From G963708235 sp963708235 (GTDB lineage Bacteria > Actinomycetota > Acidimicrobiia > Spongiisociales > UBA5794), in NCBI GenBank assembly GCA_963708235.1, contig OY970200.1, positions 1,116,001 to 1,180,000 of the forward strand: 64,000 bases of DNA, written 5' to 3'. The notes below the pieces were generated by a model that was given only the letters and a program-made list of their open reading frames with translations, did no database searches and was not told the origin of the DNA. The position numbers were made by a program, and so were the translations under genes. Positions 34,715 to 43,207 of this stretch are shown here, piece after piece. Each line of letters begins with the position of its first letter. Positions within the stretch are counted from its first letter, which is position 1.

Positions 34715-35601
34715 GGGAGCACCTGTCGTCGGGTCATGTCCAGGAAGACGGCTTCCAGCGTCACCGGTTCCGGCTCGAAGCTCACCACCGGAACCCCGGT
34801 TGCAGCGAGCAGTCCGGGGAGGTGCCGTTCGGCCTCGGTGTGCGAGGTCACGGTCACCCGCAGCGTCGACGGGGTGGTCTCTTCGGCGGCGGTGACCCAG
34901 GCGACGGATACCAGGGCGGCACGGACCACGGCGGCATCCCGGCGAACCCGGACCAGGTAGGCGGAGGAGGCGGCGCCGGCGATCAACTCGTCCACCGAGC
35001 CCTCGAACCGGATCCGGCCTTCATCGAGAATGCCGACCCGGTCGCACACCGCCTGCACATCGCCCAGGATGTGGCTGGAGAACACCACCGTCGCCGAACC
35101 GCGCAGGAGACCCAGCAGGTCGAGTACCTCCCGACGTCCGGCAGGGTCGAGGGCGGCCGCCGGCTCGTCGAGCAGGATGACCTCGGGATCGGAGACCAGG
35201 GTTGCGGCCAGGCCCAGCCGCTGCAGCATGCCCCGGGAGAACCCGCCGACCGGCCGGTCGGCGTCGGCTGCCAGCCCGGTGTCGGAGAGCACACGCCCTA
35301 CCGCGGCGGGGTCCCGGATGTCGGCGAGATGGGCGGAGAGAGCGACGACCTCGCGGGCCGTCAGCCATTTTTCGAATCGGGGGGCGTCCGGGAGCACGGC
35401 TCGGCGTCGCCGATCCACACCGATCTCGATGGATCCCGAATCTGCGGTCCGCATCCCGGACAGGATCGACAGCAGCGTGGTCTTCCCGGCACCGTTGGGA
35501 CCGATGAGCCCGTAGACCGATCCGGTCGGGACATCGAGGGACACGGCGTCGAGGGCGAGGTGGGTGCCGTACCGCTTGGTGACGTCGGTGACCCGGATCA
35601 C
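34711..35601 (-). CDS. ABC transporter ATP-binding protein
   Basis: The 296-residue ATPase has Walker A GPNGAGKTT, signature FSRGMLQRLG (FSRGM in place of LSGGQ), Walker B VILLDEPAAALD and H-loop SSHIL. The C-terminal domain ends VTLEAVFLDMTRR, typical of Ccm/Drr-type exporters. GTG 35601 is chosen because it starts the family motif VIRVTDVTKRYG and follows the upstream stop by 4 nt. It forms a unit with the permease gene that overlaps its 3' end. Confidence 0.9.
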   Translation of the reverse strand: MIRVTDVTKRYGTHLALDAVSLDVPTGSVYGLIGPNGAGKTTLLSILSGMRTADSGSIEIGVDRRRRAVLPDAPRFEKWLTAREVVALSAHLADIRDPAAVGRVLSDTGLAADADRPVGGFSRGMLQRLGLAATLVSDPEVILLDEPAAALDPAGRREVLDLLGLLRGSATVVFSSHILGDVQAVCDRVGILDEGRIRFEGSVDELIAGAASSAYLVRVRRDAAVVRAALVSVAWVTAAEETTPSTLRVTVTSHTEAERHLPGLLAATGVPVVSFEPEPVTLEAVFLDMTRRQVLP

Positions 35602-35605
35602 GGTG

Positions 35606-35788
35606 TCATTCCGCAGGGCGTCCGAAAACCAGGTAGGCGACCCCACCCAGCGGCACGCTGAACACCGTGACCAGGATCCAACCCCAGCGGGGAAGACGCT
35701 GGACCTCGGTGTGCATGATGTCGTAGATGATCCATGCGACATAGGCGACGAGGAGCACGACGACGGGAGCAATTGCGGCGATCGGCAT
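35606..35788 (-). CDS. Small PLDc_N-like membrane protein (60 aa)
   Basis: The 60-residue protein has two membrane segments (about residues 3-20 and 31-54) joined by DIMHTEVQRLPRWGW, the PLDc_N pattern. ATG 35788 is preceded by CTGGAG 6 nt upstream, whereas a longer in-frame alternative from 35932 runs into the dehydrogenase gene and is not family-like. It precedes the ABC ATPase by 4 nt and probably belongs to that operon. The function is unknown. Confidence 0.8.
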   Translation of the reverse strand: MPIAAIAPVVVLLVAYVAWIIYDIMHTEVQRLPRWGWILVTVFSVPLGGVAYLVFGRPAE

Positions 35789-35828
35789 TCGGCGCTCCAG
35801 GAGCCATGACGGGTCGGACCGGAGGAGG

Positions 35829-37034
35829 CTACCCGCGCTCCGCCACGATGCGGTGGATGGTGCCTTCGTGGGTGAGGATGAGGATCTCGCCGTCGGGATC
35901 TTCGGCGAGAGTGGTGAGCTGTCCCAGTTCACCGAGTTGTTCGCTCCAGTCGGTCTCCTCGACGAATTCGGCCCCGTCCCAAAGGACGCTGCGGACCCAA
36001 CCGACGCAGTAGTCGCCGTAGAAGTAGCGGCCGGCGATCTCGGGGATCATCGTCCCCTGATACACCGGACCGCCCACGATGGCGCAGGTTCTGCGGTGAA
36101 ACACGTCGAGATCGGGGACCACCAGACCGGTCCGGTCGCACTCGTCCGCCTCGAAGCAGTCCGGGCCCTCCATGATGGACCAGCCGTAGTTGTTGCCCCC
36201 GTCGCTGGTGAGGTCGAGGACGTTGACCTCCTCCCAGGTTTCCTGACCCACATCGGCCACGAACAGGAGGTCGTCGTCGACAAAGGTGAAGTTCCACGGG
36301 TTGCGGAACCCGAAGGCGAACACCTCCGGGGCCCCGTCACGCCCATCAGCGAAGGGATTGTCCGGCGGGACCTGGTACGGCGGCTCCCCGTCGACATCGA
36401 GACGGAGGATGGTGCCGTGCAGGGTGTGGGGGTTCTGTCCGTTCTCGTACCGGTCGCCGATCCCGCCGCCGTCACCGAGCGCCAACCACAACATCCCGTC
36501 GGGGCCGAACCGGATCATCCCTCCGTTGTGATACTGATGGGGTTGATCGAGGGCGAAGATCAGCCGGCCGGTGCCGGGATCCAGTCGCAACGGGTCTCGC
36601 AGATCCTGGAGGTACTCCATCACCCTGGTGTGCCCGTTGACGTTGGTGAACGAGACGAAGGCGCGTCGGTTCTCGGCGAAATCGGGGTGGAAGGCGAGGC
36701 CGAGCAGACCCTGCTCCAGCCCCCGGGTGGTGATGAATCGGGAGACATCGAGGTAGGGGGTCTCCAGGGCGGTGCCGTCGACGATCTCGCGAATGGTCCC
36801 GGTCTGTTCCACCACGAACAGCCGGTCGCTGTCGGGCGGGCTGTCCGCCCAGACCGGGACCGACAACCCGGTCGTCACCTCTTCGACCGTCAGCCCGGCG
36901 AACGATCCGTCGGGGACCGCCGGCGGGGTGGTCGACTCCACCGCAGCGGGATCGGATGTCACCGGGGACGCAACGGTGCCGCCGCAGGCGGCGGCGACGA
37001 ACACGATGAGCAAGGGAACGAGGAGGCGGCGCAC
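35829..37034 (-). CDS. PQQ-dependent sugar dehydrogenase-like lipoprotein
   Basis: The 401-residue protein has a lipoprotein signal (LLIVFVAAACGG) and a six-bladed propeller of the soluble aldose-dehydrogenase/GSDH family. Family blocks are GLLGLAFHPDF, YHNGGMIRFGPDGMLWLALGDGGG (catalytic His in YHNGG), NPWNFTF and a C-terminal cysteine pair. It would oxidise sugars or polyols at the outer face, but no PQQ synthesis gene is visible. It is similar throughout to the lipoprotein at 43880, so the two are paralogues. The last few nt lie 40 nt from the small PLDc_N gene. Confidence 0.87.
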   Translation of the reverse strand: MRRLLVPLLIVFVAAACGGTVASPVTSDPAAVESTTPPAVPDGSFAGLTVEEVTTGLSVPVWADSPPDSDRLFVVEQTGTIREIVDGTALETPYLDVSRFITTRGLEQGLLGLAFHPDFAENRRAFVSFTNVNGHTRVMEYLQDLRDPLRLDPGTGRLIFALDQPHQYHNGGMIRFGPDGMLWLALGDGGGIGDRYENGQNPHTLHGTILRLDVDGEPPYQVPPDNPFADGRDGAPEVFAFGFRNPWNFTFVDDDLLFVADVGQETWEEVNVLDLTSDGGNNYGWSIMEGPDCFEADECDRTGLVVPDLDVFHRRTCAIVGGPVYQGTMIPEIAGRYFYGDYCVGWVRSVLWDGAEFVEETDWSEQLGELGQLTTLAEDPDGEILILTHEGTIHRIVAERG

Positions 37035-37079
37035 CGTCGAGATCCTAGGGGGTGTCGGGGGCTAGAGCCGGGGGAGATC

Positions 37080-38522
37080 TCAGCCGAGTGGTCGCAACGC
37101 AAACAGATGGCGCCCACCGTCCGGGACCGCCGCCTCGCGTTCGATGACGAACCGGTCGGAGAGATAGTGACGCAGGGCCGCCTCGGTGTAGTCGGCGTGG
37201 ATCTCGTGGGGGCGCTTGTTGGCCGCCAGCCGCAGCACCATCGGATCGTCGGGAGGGACGAATTCGAGGATCACCCGGGTGTCGAGGTCGGCGAGCCAGT
37301 CGATGACGTCACGGAGCGGAAGGTTGCGCCCCACCACCAGATGGTGGATCACCGCAAAACACATCACCAGATCGGGGTGGGAACGACCGGGCAGCGGGGG
37401 CCGTTCTGCGCCGCGCCACCCCAGACCGGGTGATGGTGAAGCCATGTCCTGGAGCAGGGGCAGCACGTTGCCGACCCCTTGCGCCGTCAGATCCCCGAAC
37501 AGCTCGTCGAGGACGAGTTCGTCGGCGTCGAGCGCCAGCACGTAGTCGGCGACCGCAGCGGCAGCCTTCGAGAAGTGACCGTCGTTGGCGCCGACATCCC
37601 ACACCGTCGACGGTCGGTGGGTGGCGAGAAACTCGGTGAGGAACTCGGTCTTGGCCCCACGTTGGGTGGCGACATGGCCGCATTCGTCGTAGCGGTTCCA
37701 TTCCGAGCGCTGCTCGCCCCATTCGAGCCCCTCCACCGTCTTGCGGAGCCCGCTCACATTGGCCTGGATCAGCTCCTTGCGGAACCCGGCCTCCTTCAGC
37801 TCGGACCGGACGTCCCGATCCGAGTCCCGATAGCGTCGCTCGGCGCGCGCCTGCATGCCGACATGGAGCAGCACCGACTTACGGAGCCGGTGTCGCGACG
37901 GGAGCATGCGATGGAGTTGTTCGGCGGTGAGCCCCTCGGGCTCGCCCCTCAGCCAGGGCTGGAACGGCACGTCGACATAGGTGCGCAGCATCAGCGGATA
38001 CAGGTACTGGCGCAGGAACTGCCGGTACCCCACCCACACGTCGCCCTCCTCCAGCGGCTCGAAGGATCCGACATCGATGAAGACCGGCTTGCTGCCCCGC
38101 CACTGGACGTTGTAGGGCGTGGAGTCCTTGAGGATCATGTCCTCTTCGAGGGCGGCGGCGAGCAGGTCGAGCTGGAGCAGCGCCGCCGCCCGCAACATCG
38201 AGAAGGTCCACTCGTACGGGTAGCTGATCACCGGGATCCGGTCGTGCCGGAGCACCCCGGCCCATTCGCCGGGGACACCGGCCGACAGGGATGGATCGGC
38301 CAGTTCGGTGCCGACGATGTCGCCACGCCCCACCGCCTCGGCAAAGAACGTGGTGGTCGACAGTCGCTGCCAGTTGGCGAGTGCCCGGGTGTCGAGTGTG
38401 CGGTGGATGACGCCGTCGGATTCGAAGACCCGACCACCAGGGTCGCGGAACGAACCGCGGTCCAGATCGGTGCCGAGGTCGGGATCAGAGGGTGCCGCGG
38501 GGGGAGGGGAGGGTTCGCTCAT
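37080..38522 (-). CDS. Class I SAM-dependent methyltransferase with long N-terminal domain
   Basis: The 480-residue protein has a C-terminal Rossmann methyltransferase: motif I VWDVGANDGHFSKAA (about residues 330-344), acidic LALDADE after it, then MCFAVIHHLV and VILEFVPPDDP. The first ~300 residues form a separate domain containing LKDSTPYNVQWRGSKPVFIDVGSFE, seen in NoeA-like and other polysaccharide-modification methyltransferases; this match is by pattern memory only. ATG 38522 (MSEPSPP) is preferred; the frame extends to 38729 but that part overlaps the divergent promoter. A CCGTTTACACTC box lies 31 nt upstream. Confidence 0.8.
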   Translation of the reverse strand: MSEPSPPPAAPSDPDLGTDLDRGSFRDPGGRVFESDGVIHRTLDTRALANWQRLSTTTFFAEAVGRGDIVGTELADPSLSAGVPGEWAGVLRHDRIPVISYPYEWTFSMLRAAALLQLDLLAAALEEDMILKDSTPYNVQWRGSKPVFIDVGSFEPLEEGDVWVGYRQFLRQYLYPLMLRTYVDVPFQPWLRGEPEGLTAEQLHRMLPSRHRLRKSVLLHVGMQARAERRYRDSDRDVRSELKEAGFRKELIQANVSGLRKTVEGLEWGEQRSEWNRYDECGHVATQRGAKTEFLTEFLATHRPSTVWDVGANDGHFSKAAAAVADYVLALDADELVLDELFGDLTAQGVGNVLPLLQDMASPSPGLGWRGAERPPLPGRSHPDLVMCFAVIHHLVVGRNLPLRDVIDWLADLDTRVILEFVPPDDPMVLRLAANKRPHEIHADYTEAALRHYLSDRFVIEREAAVPDGGRHLFALRPLG

Positions 38523-38702
38523 GGGTCCAGATCGTCGGTGAAGGTGGAGCGGCGAGTGTAAACGGCATGCGTGGTGCGCTGCAGCGATGGCCACCACGGG
38601 ATGCTTGCCGCCCGGGGAGCATCGTGATTCAATGCTCCCGGTCGCACGATGTCGCATCGCGACCACCGATGGTTGATCCGGAACCTGGACGTGGGAGGAA
38701 CC

Positions 38703-39152
38703 GTGCGCAATACCCTGCTCGTTCTGCACATCGTGGCGGTCGCCGCATGGCTCGGTTCGAACGTCTTCCAGTTACTGGTCGGACGCCGCTTTGCGGCGGA
38801 GGGCGGTGCGGCGGCGGCATCCTGGATGACCTCGACGGTGGCGATGGGAAGGGCGATCTACACCCCGGCCGGGATCCTGGTCCTGCTCACCGGGGTCGGT
38901 CTGGTCCTCAACAGCTCGGTGTACGGGTTCGGTTCGGGCTTTGTCACCGTCGGGTTCGTCGTCATCATCATTGCGATCATCCTCGGTGTCCGGGTCTTCG
39001 GGCCCGCCGGGGAGCTGGCGGCGGCGGAGTTCGCCGCCGGTGACGATGCCCACGGACGCGAGGTGTTCGGTCGGATCGCCCGATTCGGGTACGTCGACAC
39101 CGCACTGGTAGTTGTGGCGATCGTGGCCATGGTGACGAGGTGGTCGGCGTGA
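38703..39152 (+). CDS. DUF2269-like integral membrane protein
   Basis: The 149-residue protein has four membrane segments: LLVLHIVAVAAWLGSNVFQLLV, YTPAGILVLLTGVGLVL, VTVGFVVIIIAIILGVRVF and VDTALVVVAIVAMV. The pattern H-x-x-x-A-x-A-WLG in the first segment is shared with DUF2269/CopD-like proteins. GTG 38703 is preferred since GGGAGG (38693-38698) precedes it; an upstream in-frame ATG at 38649 would add 18 residues. The function is unknown. Confidence 0.78.
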   Translation: MRNTLLVLHIVAVAAWLGSNVFQLLVGRRFAAEGGAAAASWMTSTVAMGRAIYTPAGILVLLTGVGLVLNSSVYGFGSGFVTVGFVVIIIAIILGVRVFGPAGELAAAEFAAGDDAHGREVFGRIARFGYVDTALVVVAIVAMVTRWSA

Positions 39153-39221
39153 GTGCCCGCTGGTGACGACCGGCCGATGATCCGCCGCACCGATGGACCC
39201 GGATATGTCGTCCGGGCGCCG

Positions 39222-39227
39222 TAGAGT
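39222..39227 (+). promoter_or_regulatory. TAGAGT -10 element, leaderless spacing
   Basis: TAGAGT ends 7 nt before ATG 39235, which leaves no space for a ribosome-binding site. Confidence 0.5.
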
Positions 39228-39234
39228 CGCCGTC

Positions 39235-39657
39235 ATGGAAGTCATCGTCCCCGTCGACGTGCCCCTGGTGGGCGACGAACGGCACAAGAACTGGGCCAAG
39301 GTGGTGCACAACGTCGACCCGTCGAAGACGTCGGGGTGGGCGTTCGAGGGTGAGTTCATCGCCGCCGGCGGGATCCAGGACGTCCCGGCGGGAAGCGTCC
39401 TGCTGGTCTATGGCGAACGGGGCAGCCGCACCAACCCGGTGATCGAGGCCAAGGTGTTCACCGCCAACTCCGACGGCACGCTGAGCCATGAGGCCGCTGC
39501 CTCGGGGAAGGCGTGGGCCCGGACGCTCCGCGATCCCATCGAGGAGTTGCTCGACACCGAACGCATCCAGACACCGGCGGGATGGAGCCCCGACCTCCTC
39601 CGTTATGCCGACGACGCCATCCTCGAAGAGGTGCGCCGCCGCGGCCTCGCACCATGA
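39235..39657 (+). CDS. Conserved hypothetical protein (140 aa)
   Basis: I do not recognise this protein. The 140 residues have no signal, membrane segment or known motif. The sequence begins MEVIVPVDVPLVGDERHKNW and is mixed alpha/beta in character, with a Gly/Val-rich centre (IQDVPAGSVLLVYGERGS). It is coupled to the downstream alpha/beta hydrolase, whose first possible ATG overlaps its stop (ATGA at 39654). The -10-like TAGAGT 7 nt upstream supports ATG 39235 as the start. Confidence 0.75.
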   Translation: MEVIVPVDVPLVGDERHKNWAKVVHNVDPSKTSGWAFEGEFIAAGGIQDVPAGSVLLVYGERGSRTNPVIEAKVFTANSDGTLSHEAAASGKAWARTLRDPIEELLDTERIQTPAGWSPDLLRYADDAILEEVRRRGLAP

Positions 39658-39674
39658 TCCCCCCGGGAGAAACG

Positions 39675-40493
39675 ATGTCCGAGCTCACCGACGATCACCT
39701 CCATACCAGCAGCCCCCTCCATACGAGGAGCGCAGGTGGGCAGTCACTGCCGCTCGCCCTCTTCGTCCACGGGTTCCCGCTCGACTCGAGGATGTGGACC
39801 GAGCAACTCGTCCAACTCGCCGATGTCCGGCGGAGCGTGGCCGTGGACCTGCGTGGCTTCGGCGAGTCCTCGACCACCAGCGACCCCGTGACCATCGAGG
39901 ATCATGCCCATGACCTCGCCGCCCTCATCCGACATCTCGAGGTCGATGCCGTGGATCTGGTCGGGCTGTCGATGGGTGGGTACGTCGCCCTCGCCCTCGC
40001 CGAACTCCACCCTTCGCTGGTGCGGTCGCTGGCGTTGGTCGACACCAAGGCGACTGCCGACACCGCAGAAGCCCGTCAGGGTCGAACCGAGGCAATCGCC
40101 CGGCTGCTCGACGGGGGGAGGGCGTCGTTCGTCGCCGGGATGGTCCCCAACCTGCTCGGACCCGATCCGGACCCGGTGGTGTTGGCGCGGGGCCTGACCA
40201 TGGGGGAGTCGACCCCGTACGAGACGCTGGTGATGGCGTTGTCGGCGATGCGTGAGCGACCCGACCGGACGGCAGTTCTCGCCGATTTCGATGGTCCGGT
40301 GGCGCTCATCGTCGGTGAACACGACGGGGTGACACCTCCGGCGGTGGCCGAGGAGATGGCGGAGGTCGCCGGCGACGCCACCCTCGATGTGATCGCCGGT
40401 GCCGGCCATCTCTCGCCGATGGAGGCACCCGCTGCGGTGGCCGAAGCGCTCCGCCGCCACTTCGCTCGCATCGACGTGGCGCCCGGCCACTGA
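39675..40493 (+). CDS. Alpha/beta-hydrolase fold protein
   Basis: The 272-residue protein has oxyanion motif HGFPLDSRMW, nucleophile elbow GLSMGG (Ser), an acid in LIVGEHDGVTP and catalytic His in GAGHLSPMEAP. The cap region is short. Esterase, thioesterase and haloperoxidase-like relatives all share this pattern, so the substrate is open. ATG 39675 is used because GGGAGA lies 5 nt upstream; ATG 39654 (MIPPGETM) overlaps the upstream stop and is an alternative. It is coupled to the next gene by TGATG. Confidence 0.88.
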   Translation: MSELTDDHLHTSSPLHTRSAGGQSLPLALFVHGFPLDSRMWTEQLVQLADVRRSVAVDLRGFGESSTTSDPVTIEDHAHDLAALIRHLEVDAVDLVGLSMGGYVALALAELHPSLVRSLALVDTKATADTAEARQGRTEAIARLLDGGRASFVAGMVPNLLGPDPDPVVLARGLTMGESTPYETLVMALSAMRERPDRTAVLADFDGPVALIVGEHDGVTPPAVAEEMAEVAGDATLDVIAGAGHLSPMEAPAAVAEALRRHFARIDVAPGH

Positions 40494-41842
40494 TGCGGCC
40501 CCACCCGAGTACCACCCAGGAGGGCGTCAAGAACGACCGGCGTGCCATCTTCGGATGGGCGATGTACGACTGGGCGAACTCGGCCTACATCACCACCGCC
40601 GGGGCCATCATTGCGGCGTTCTTCACCGGCGAGATCGTCCCCGACGAGGGCTACATGGGGCTGTCCGGTGAGACCCTGTGGGCCGCCGTGGTGTCGATCG
40701 GCGCCATGGTCCTGTTCCTGGGGATGCCGGTTCTCGGCGCCGTTGCCGACTTCACCGCCTCGAAACGCCGCTTCCTGCGGTTCTTCGCCTTTGTCGGGGC
40801 GGGCGGGACGCTTCTGGTCCCGTTTGTCCCGTCCGGTGCCGTGCTGGCGTTCCTGGGGATGTTCCTCGTCACCCAGATCGGGTTCGTCGCCGCCAACGTC
40901 TTCTACGACGGATTCCTCCCCGACCTCACCACCGATGACACCATCGACCAGGTGTCCTCCAAGGGCTTCGCCATGGGATACATCGGCGGAGGACTGTACG
41001 TCCTGCTCGCCCTGGTCCTGATCGTCCTCAGCGGTGACGACGGGGTCACCGGGCTCGGCGAGACCGGGGCGGTCCGGGTCGCCATCTTCGGATCCGGTGT
41101 CTGGTGGAGCAGCTTCACCATCTTCTCGCTCCGCCGACTCCCCGAGACCGGGACGGCTCGGCAGCTTCCCTCCGACCTCCGGGGGAGCCGAATCGCCGCC
41201 TATGCGCGGATCGGATTCGGTCGCACCTGGTCCACCGCCAAACGGCTCGGGAAGTTCCGTCACCTGATGCTGTTCGTGGTGGCGTTCATCTTCTACAACG
41301 ACGGGACCCAGACCGTCATCACCGTCTCGGGGGCGTATGCCGAGGACACCCTCGGGCTGGGCACCGAACAGATCATCATCGCCTTTCTCGTGGTCCAGTT
41401 CATCGCCTTCTTCGGAGCGTTGGGATTCGGCGCCATCGCCCACCGGGTGGGGGCCAAGCCGGCGATCATGATCTCGCTGGTGATCTGGGCGCTGGTCGCC
41501 CTCGGTGGGTACGCCCTCCCCGCAGGTGAGCCGGTGCCGTTCTATGCGCTCGCCGCCGTGATCGGGTTCGTCCTGGGCGGGGTCCAGGCGCTGAGCCGGA
41601 GTCTCTACGGGTCGATGATCCCCGAGACGGCGTCGGCGGAGTTCTACGGCTTCTTCTCGGTGTTCTCCAAGTTCTCCGCCATCTGGGGTCCACTGGTGTT
41701 CGCCGTGGTGTCCGGGGTCACCGGATCGGGTCGTCCGGCGATTCTGTCCATCGTGGCGTTCTTCGTCATCGGGCTGGTGCTGCTCGCCTTCGTCGATGTC
41801 GAGGCCGGTCGCCGGTCGCGCTCCCGATGGGACTTCGGGTAG
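40493..41842 (+). CDS. UMF1/Atg22-type MFS transporter
   Basis: The 449-residue protein has about twelve membrane segments and the family hallmark GWAMYDWANSAY near the N-terminus. It also has the NVFYDGFLPDLTT loop, and SKGFAMGYIGGGLY after segment four. UMF1 proteins are MFS members related to fungal Atg22 amino-acid effluxers; the bacterial substrate is unknown. ATG 40493 overlaps the hydrolase stop by 1 nt. A perfect 7-bp inverted repeat follows 2 nt after the stop. Confidence 0.9.
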   Translation: MRPHPSTTQEGVKNDRRAIFGWAMYDWANSAYITTAGAIIAAFFTGEIVPDEGYMGLSGETLWAAVVSIGAMVLFLGMPVLGAVADFTASKRRFLRFFAFVGAGGTLLVPFVPSGAVLAFLGMFLVTQIGFVAANVFYDGFLPDLTTDDTIDQVSSKGFAMGYIGGGLYVLLALVLIVLSGDDGVTGLGETGAVRVAIFGSGVWWSSFTIFSLRRLPETGTARQLPSDLRGSRIAAYARIGFGRTWSTAKRLGKFRHLMLFVVAFIFYNDGTQTVITVSGAYAEDTLGLGTEQIIIAFLVVQFIAFFGALGFGAIAHRVGAKPAIMISLVIWALVALGGYALPAGEPVPFYALAAVIGFVLGGVQALSRSLYGSMIPETASAEFYGFFSVFSKFSAIWGPLVFAVVSGVTGSGRPAILSIVAFFVIGLVLLAFVDVEAGRRSRSRWDFG

Positions 41843-41844
41843 GA

Positions 41845-41877
41845 GCCGACCTTGCCGGACCGGCGCTCCGGGTCGGC
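41845..41877 (+). terminator. Inverted repeat after the UMF1 gene, possible terminator
   Basis: GCCGACC (41845-41851) pairs with GGTCGGC (41871-41877). The interval contains an inner perfect hairpin, GCCGG-A-CCGGC (41854-41864). No T-tract follows, so intrinsic termination is uncertain. Confidence 0.45.
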
Positions 41878-41938
41878 ATAGGTGGTCGCCCCGCCCAGAT
41901 GGGTATCTCCCACCGATGTCACGACGGTGTCGTGCGCA

Positions 41939-41944
41939 TACGTT
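41939..41944 (+). promoter_or_regulatory. TACGTT -10 element before the His-rich small ORF
   Basis: TACGTT ends 6 nt before the in-frame ATG at 41951. The spacing fits a leaderless transcript. The promoter would serve the small ORF and azlCD. Confidence 0.45.
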
Positions 41945-41950
41945 GCGCCG

Positions 41951-42136
41951 ATGCCAAGCGACAAGGAGAACCTGATGCGAACTGTCCCGAAGCCTCGCCA
42001 CCGTCCACCGGATGGCCAGGGCGTCGTCGCCGCCCGTGCGGTACCCCACTGGTGGGAGCGCCACCCGGGCCACCGCCCGGGTCATGGCCCGGGTCACTGC
42101 TCGGGCAGTTGCCCGGGCCGGGAGCTGGCGGCATGA
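41951..42136 (+). CDS. Small His-rich ORF coupled to azlC (61 or 53 aa)
   Basis: I do not recognise this ORF. It opens at ATG 41951 (61 residues, leaderless spacing from TACGTT) or at ATG 41975 (53 residues, with AAGGAG at 41963-41968, 6 nt upstream). It stops at TGA 42134-42136, overlapping the azlC start as ATGA. The C-terminal part has five tetrapeptides, RHPG, HRPG, HGPG, HCSG and SCPG, preceded by HWW. Six His and two Cys in about 24 residues could bind metal. Position suggests a leader peptide or a small partner of AzlCD. It could also be a repeat-driven spurious frame, but start, ribosome site and overlap all agree. Confidence 0.5.
   Translation: MPSDKENLMRTVPKPRHRPPDGQGVVAARAVPHWWERHPGHRPGHGPGHCSGSCPGRELAA
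42059..42118 (+). repeat. Five 12-bp units (CAC-NNN-CCG-GGN type), GC-rich palindromic
   Basis: The period is 12 nt; each unit holds CCGGG or TCGGG. Neighbouring units can pair, for example CGGGCA (42102-42107) with TGCCCG (42110-42115). The array ends 14 nt before azlC and could fold in mRNA. Confidence 0.8.
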
Positions 42137-42855
42137 GCGTCCGTGGTCTCGACGACCTCGCGGTGGGGCGTCGACCTGTCTCGCCGTTCCGTCGGGGAGC
42201 CATCGACATCGTCCCGCTCACCGTGGGGACCGTTCCCTTCGGGATTCTCATCGGCGTGGCCGCCGCCGAGTCCCACATCGACACCTTCGTCGGTTGGCTC
42301 ACCGGACCGCTGATGGTCGGGGGCTCCGCCCAACTCGCCGCTCTCGGTCTCCTGGACGCCGGGGCGTCGGTGGCGGTGATCCTCGGCACGGTGGTGATGA
42401 TCAACGCCCGCAGCATGCTCTACAGCGCCGCCCTCGCCGAGACGTTCACCGCACAACCGCGATGGTTCCGGTGGAGTGCACCGTATGCGTTGGTGGACCA
42501 GATGTATCTGGTCGTCACCGCCGGAACCACCGGAATCGACGATCCAGGGTGGCTTCGCCGCTACTACCTGGCTGCGGCGGCGGTGCTGTTCGGCGCATTC
42601 TGGGGAGCGATGGCGCTCGGTGCGGTCCTCGGCCCCGTGATCCCCGCTGCCTGGCGGCTCGGGTTTGCGGTCCCGCTGCTGTTCCTGGGAATGCTGGTCC
42701 CGGCGCTCCGCACCCGTCCCGCCGTTGTCTCCGCCGTGGTGGCCGTCGCCGTCGCCGTCGGCGCATCCTGGATGCCGAACGGGCTCGGTCTACTCACCGC
42801 CATCGTTCTCGGTGCGGCTGCCGGGACCATCGCCGAGGGGGTGGAGCATGATTGA
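42133..42855 (+). CDS. azlC: AzlC-family branched-chain amino acid exporter, large subunit
   Basis: The 240-residue membrane protein matches AzlC: FRRGAIDIVPLTVGTVPFGI near the N-terminus, and a GGSAQLAAL / NARSMLYSAALAE block after segment three. About six to seven membrane segments are present. With AzlD it exports branched-chain amino acids or analogues. ATG 42133 overlaps the stop of the small His-rich ORF, and the azlD start lies 8 nt inside its 3' end. No Lrp-type regulator is adjacent. Confidence 0.93.
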   Translation: MSVRGLDDLAVGRRPVSPFRRGAIDIVPLTVGTVPFGILIGVAAAESHIDTFVGWLTGPLMVGGSAQLAALGLLDAGASVAVILGTVVMINARSMLYSAALAETFTAQPRWFRWSAPYALVDQMYLVVTAGTTGIDDPGWLRRYYLAAAAVLFGAFWGAMALGAVLGPVIPAAWRLGFAVPLLFLGMLVPALRTRPAVVSAVVAVAVAVGASWMPNGLGLLTAIVLGAAAGTIAEGVEHD

Positions 42856-43141
42856 CCTTTGGGTGATCGCCGCCGCCGGCATCCTCACCTACGCCCTTCG
42901 TGCCTCGTTCATCGCCGCACTGGGTCCATCGGCGGCACCGCCGCTGCTGGAACGGATGTTGCGCCAGGTCAAGCCGGCGGTGCTCGCCGCTCTGGTGGCG
43001 ACGTCGGTCGTCGGGGGGAGCGGTGGGGAATCGATGCTTCCGGTGCTGGTGGCGCTCGCCGGCGCAGGGTTGCTTGCCACAAGATTCGGCCCGATCACGG
43101 TGCTGGCGGGCGGGATGGTCCTGCTCTGGATCCTCGCCTGA
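42848..43141 (+). CDS. azlD: AzlD-family branched-chain amino acid exporter, small subunit
   Basis: The 97-residue protein has four membrane segments and the AzlD pattern: ILTYALRASFIAAL in segment one, LRQVKPAVLAALVA in the middle, and GAGLLATRFGPITVLAGG at the C-terminus. ATG 42848 overlaps azlC by 8 nt, giving translational coupling and the usual AzlCD stoichiometry. It is the last gene of the small operon. Confidence 0.9.
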   Translation: MIDLWVIAAAGILTYALRASFIAALGPSAAPPLLERMLRQVKPAVLAALVATSVVGGSGGESMLPVLVALAGAGLLATRFGPITVLAGGMVLLWILA

Positions 43142-43207
43142 CGGGACGGGTTCCTCACGGATCGTGCCGAAAGACCGCCCGGGAATGTCACACCGGTGCC
43201 GAGCGGG

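Noticed and set aside
41882..41950. Upstream extension of the His-rich ORF to ATG 41882
   Set aside because: The extension runs across the promoter-like element, has no ribosome site, and adds residues with no relation to the repeat region.
40076..42097. Open frame of 673 codons on the minus strand
   Set aside because: Runs antisense through the hydrolase and UMF1 genes and consists of Glu/Asp/Gly-rich low-complexity sequence.
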